Assembly: GCA_050943735.1 (NCBI GenBank)
Contig: JBMNPT010000003.1
Coordinates: forward strand, 183,343-247,342
DNA length: 64,000 bases
From: JBMNPT01 sp050943735
GTDB taxonomy: Bacteria; Bacillota; Clostridia; Oscillospirales; RGIG577
Direction: 5' to 3'
Part shown: piece by piece, positions 61,247 to 64,000 of the stretch
Position numbering within the stretch: the first letter of the stretch is position 1
Layout of the letters: every line of letters starts with the position of its first letter
Translations under genes and position numbers: made by a program
Notes under the pieces: model-generated
What the model was told of the DNA's origin: nothing
What the model saw: the letters and a program-made list of their open reading frames with translations, nothing else
Databases searched by the model: none

Positions 61247-62019
61247 TTGAAGCTGTCATTTTTGACTGGGCGGGTACGACAGTGGACTATGGCTGTTTTG
61301 CTCCTGTGCAGGCGTTTATGGATGCCTTTGCCCATCATGGCATTCAGGTGACCATGGAGGAAACCCGTAAACCCATGGGAATGCTGAAACGGGATCACAT
61401 CCGCACCATGCTCCAAATGGACCGAATCGCGGCAGAATGGCAGCGTGTGCATGGTCATCCCGCCACTGAATCAGATGTGGATGCGGTTTACTCCCAATTT
61501 GAACCCAAACTCTTCTCTATTCTGAGTGATTTTGCAGATCCCAAGCCCTATGTAGTGGAAACTACTGCCATTTTGAAAGAAATGGGCCTGAAGATTGGCT
61601 CTACCACAGGATATACCGATTCCATGATGAAAATTGTAGTTCCCAAAGCAGCCGAACTGGGCTATTCCCCTGATGTGTGGTTTAGCCCTGACAGCGTGGG
61701 AGGCAAAGGACGCCCCTACCCTTACATGATTTTTGAAAACATGAAAGCACTGGGTGTCACCAGCGTCCGCAATGCCATCAAAGTGGGCGATACTGTATCA
61801 GATATCGTGGAAGGTGTAAACGCCGGCGTCTGGTCGGTGGGTGTCATAGAGGGCAGTTCAGAACTGGGACTGAGCCAGCAGGAATATCAGGCATTGGACA
61901 ATCAAACCTGTGAAGCTGCCTGCCGCAAAGTGGAAGACACCTTCCGCAAAGCAGGTGCGCATTTTGTCATTCAAAACATCACCCAGCTTCCCCAATTGAT
62001 TCGCGCATTGGGGGTATAA
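61243..62019 (+). CDS. phnX: Phosphonoacetaldehyde hydrolase (phosphonatase)
   Basis: 258 residues, HAD superfamily. VIFDWAGTTVDYG carries the nucleophile Asp; MGMLKRDHIRTM contains the Schiff-base lysine unique to phosphonatase; GSTTGYTDSMM and VKVGDTVSDIVEGVNAG are HAD motifs II and IV. It cleaves the C-P bond to give acetaldehyde and phosphate. ATGA overlap with phnW and AAAGGAG support co-translation. It ends the operon. Confidence 0.95.
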   Translation: MIEAVIFDWAGTTVDYGCFAPVQAFMDAFAHHGIQVTMEETRKPMGMLKRDHIRTMLQMDRIAAEWQRVHGHPATESDVDAVYSQFEPKLFSILSDFADPKPYVVETTAILKEMGLKIGSTTGYTDSMMKIVVPKAAELGYSPDVWFSPDSVGGKGRPYPYMIFENMKALGVTSVRNAIKVGDTVSDIVEGVNAGVWSVGVIEGSSELGLSQQEYQALDNQTCEAACRKVEDTFRKAGAHFVIQNITQLPQLIRALGV

Positions 62020-62055
62020 AAACGCTTTTCTCCTTCTATCATTTTCTTTTTCAAA

Positions 62056-62096
62056 AATACAGCGGACAATGATTTTGATTCATTGTCCGCTGTATT
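62056..62096. terminator. Bidirectional terminator after phnX
   Basis: 17-bp perfect stem (62056-62072 with 62080-62096), 7-base loop, T-rich on both exits. It also lies 2 bases from the permease stop codon on the opposite strand. Confidence 0.8.
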
Positions 62097-62098
62097 CT

Positions 62099-63871
62099 TT
62101 ATTCCTGCCGCAAACGCTCCACCACCGAATGTTTCTGAGCCATATGGCAGCTCCAAATGGGAAGCAAAATTCCCAGCACTGCAAAAAATGGAAATACCAG
62201 TGCAATGGGCCAAAGGGTGAAATGATAGGTGAAAAACCAGATGATCCCATTGAGTACGCTCTTCATAAAAGGAGCGCTCAGCACAACCAACAGCAACGCA
62301 AAAATGGTGGCGCCGGCCGTATAAAAAAGACCTTCCAACGCCAGCATGGTCCGCAGCTGTCCGGATGTCATACCAATGGCCTGCAATACTGCCAGCTCTC
62401 TGCGACGGGCTGAAATCCCGGTGAGAATGGCATTGAAAAAGTTCAGCACTCCCACCAGTCCCACAATGAAACTCAAGGCGCCTCCCAGCATTTGAAACAT
62501 ATGGCGCACATTTTCAAATTCCGCTGCATAAAGGCTTTTACTCTCATAGTCCAGCTGGGGATTGATCTCTTCTGTGTAATTTTGTAAAAAGCTCTCCATA
62601 GCAGCATTGGCAGCGGAGTCTTTCGTATCAAAGGCATAATACATGATGGAATCTGTGCCAGTATCGCGCAGAAAGGTCTGTGACCCCATGACAAATTCAT
62701 CACTGCCATAATAACGATAACTCATTGGATTGGGTACAGCCACTAAGGCAGCCACTGTATAGGTCACATCGCGGTACTCCACTGCCCGTTGGGAAAAAGC
62801 TGCATCTTCAGGAACATCCTGTGGGGATCCATAGATTTCTCCGGTAACCGGATTATAATACTCAAATTGCTGTACATACCGCAATGTAATGGTTTCTCCC
62901 AGGGTGGCCCAATGACTGTCTTCCACTAAATCACCATAATCATCCTCGCTATACACAGCAGCAATATAGTTTCCGTCCGGATCATTCAGCTTACTTATAT
63001 CTCCCGCCAGCACTGTCAGATGTTCCAGTGCAAAGGGCTCCATCCCATAGAGTTGGGCCACATCCGCCAACTTTCCTTCCTCATTGCACTCCATAAAGGG
63101 AATCATGCTGTCCAGCTGCTCCGGGGTATTCCATTTTCCATGATTTTTTCGGTAGTATTCTTCTGTGACAAACTCTTGTACCACTGAAACCCGGCCATAA
63201 ATCCTTCCTCCACTGATAGAGCCATCTTGATTCTCAATCGCACTTATCACTTCCTCCGATACTGCTATATCCGAATTGAATATCTCTCCCCCTGTTTGAA
63301 ACTGATCGGCATTGGCCACGATAAAATCACTGGCCATAAAATAGGAAATGTATTTATCCATATCAAACCCTCTGGTAAAGGTCACTGTCATGGTCAACAG
63401 CACCACCGCCAGAGACAGAGAAAGCACCGTCACAATTGTCTTGCTCCGGCTGCGGCCTAAATTGGCCCTGGCCATGGAGAGAAGAGACACGCCTTTTTCA
63501 TTTCTAATGCTTTTTGCGCCAGAAATCCTGCCCTCCGTATACCGTACCGCTTCCATCGGTGACACCCGAGCTGCCATCCGGCCAGGCCGGCGGCAGGAAA
63601 TAAAAACAGTGAACAGTACAAAAATAGCGGCTCCAACAAAAATAACCGGATTGGCTGAAACGGTGGTGGTCACGCCATGAAGCCGAGGGGCGATCAAAGG
63701 TGAAAGCACTCCGCCCAGCAGCCAGCCCAACAGCAGTCCAACCGGAATTCCCACCAGAGAAAGAATCCATGCCTGCATGCGAATCATTCTGCTCAATTGC
63801 CGGGGAGTGGTTCCAATGGTCTTCAGCAGTCCATAAAACCGAATATCTCCTGCCACTGAAATTTGAAACAC
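62099..63871 (-). pseudogene. 5'-truncated FtsX-like ABC transporter permease
   Basis: 590 codons starting in the middle of the first FtsX domain: the GTG at 63871 begins VFQISVAGDIRFYGLLKTIGTTPRQL, preceded in frame by RLIYN before a TGA at 63896-63898. Intact relatives have a first membrane helix and about 200 more residues before this point. The rest is complete: helices at ~35-110, a large extracellular domain (~170-450), and the C-terminal FtsX domain with ARRRELAVLQAIGMTSGQLR. An ATPase partner would lie beyond the window. Because the part before 63871 does not belong, the gene is likely interrupted. Confidence 0.7.
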
Positions 63872-63882
63872 ATTATAGATAA

Positions 63883-64000
63883 GGCGATACTGTTCTCAAT
63901 CACACAGAGTTATATGAGTACCGACACGGCAAAATGCTGATGCACTTTCGATTCGTCTTTGAATCCCTGACGGCGCTAAGCTGTCCCGGCGAATATATAC
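63883..64000 (+). other. Open frame of unknown origin at the right edge
   Basis: After TAA at 63880-63882 a plus-strand frame remains open to the window end (39 codons), containing LYEYRHGKMLMHFRFVF and SLTALSCPGEYI. An internal ATG at 63934 has no ribosome binding site. I do not recognise it. It lies exactly where the FtsX-type gene loses similarity, so it may belong to an inserted element, but short frames on the other strand are also open here. Confidence 0.25.

Overview
The window reads as chromosomal DNA of an anaerobic, endospore-forming Clostridia member, most likely a gut Oscillospiraceae/Ruminococcaceae-type bacterium. The evidence is sporulation genes (sigG, a spoIVFA/spoIVFB pair), a superoxide-reductase-type desulfoferrodoxin, an Ile-type T-box leader, the clustered order rplS-lepB-ylqF-rnhB-yraN and tig-clpP-clpX, moderate GC with strong AGGAGG-type ribosome binding sites, and many U-tailed terminators. 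The genus is inference. No rRNA, CRISPR array or complete insertion sequence was seen; two tRNA genes are present.

Layout. 1-18 kb is almost entirely minus-strand housekeeping: scpA (cut by the left edge), a site-2 protease, a MoxR-DUF58-membrane protein operon, thiD, clpX, clpP, tig, a phosphoesterase, thrC, a dipeptidase, yraN-rnhB, ylqF, lepB, rplS and a radical-SAM pair. At 18-20.6 kb spoIVFA-spoIVFB and sigG diverge from a shared region that carries sigma-E-like and sigma-G/F-like promoter sequences. At 20.6-25.6 kb is an amino-acid-type ABC importer beside a non-pyrrolysine MttB-like methyltransferase and a DUF362 protein. At 25.7-30.6 kb are an amidohydrolase, mutY, tRNA-Leu, T-box-ilvA, tRNA-Thr, tspO and desulfoferrodoxin. 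At 30.6-39.4 kb a five-gene peptide/nickel-type ABC operon, led by a terminator-containing leader with a small ORF, diverges from a histidine kinase and a response regulator whose output domain is helical rather than DNA-binding.

39.5-51 kb is mixed metabolism and maintenance: nadE, citrate synthase, PAP2 phosphatase, ldh, a sugar isomerase-like protein, shikimate kinase, small export protein, LMW phosphatase, deoxyinosine/uracil glycosylase, TrmO-like protein, copper-amine-oxidase-domain protein and LysR. At 51.2-55.3 kb a MarR regulator leads a heterodimeric ABC exporter with one degenerate ATPase site. At 55.4-62.0 kb is a complete 2-aminoethylphosphonate island: RpiR regulator, three-part ABC importer, PhnW and PhnX, which would turn 2-AEP into acetaldehyde, phosphate and alanine. 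The regulator is preceded by a perfect 18-bp inverted repeat and a potential branched RNA fold. At 62.1 kb to the end an FtsX-type permease is cut at its 5' end by unrelated sequence that runs off the window, a likely insertion, rearrangement or assembly junction.

The most interesting places are the opp-type leader (35.6-35.8 kb), the noncoding promoter-to-terminator interval at 47.93-48.14 kb, the dyad and folded leader before the RpiR gene (55.4-55.56 kb), the MttB-transporter cluster and the right-edge junction.
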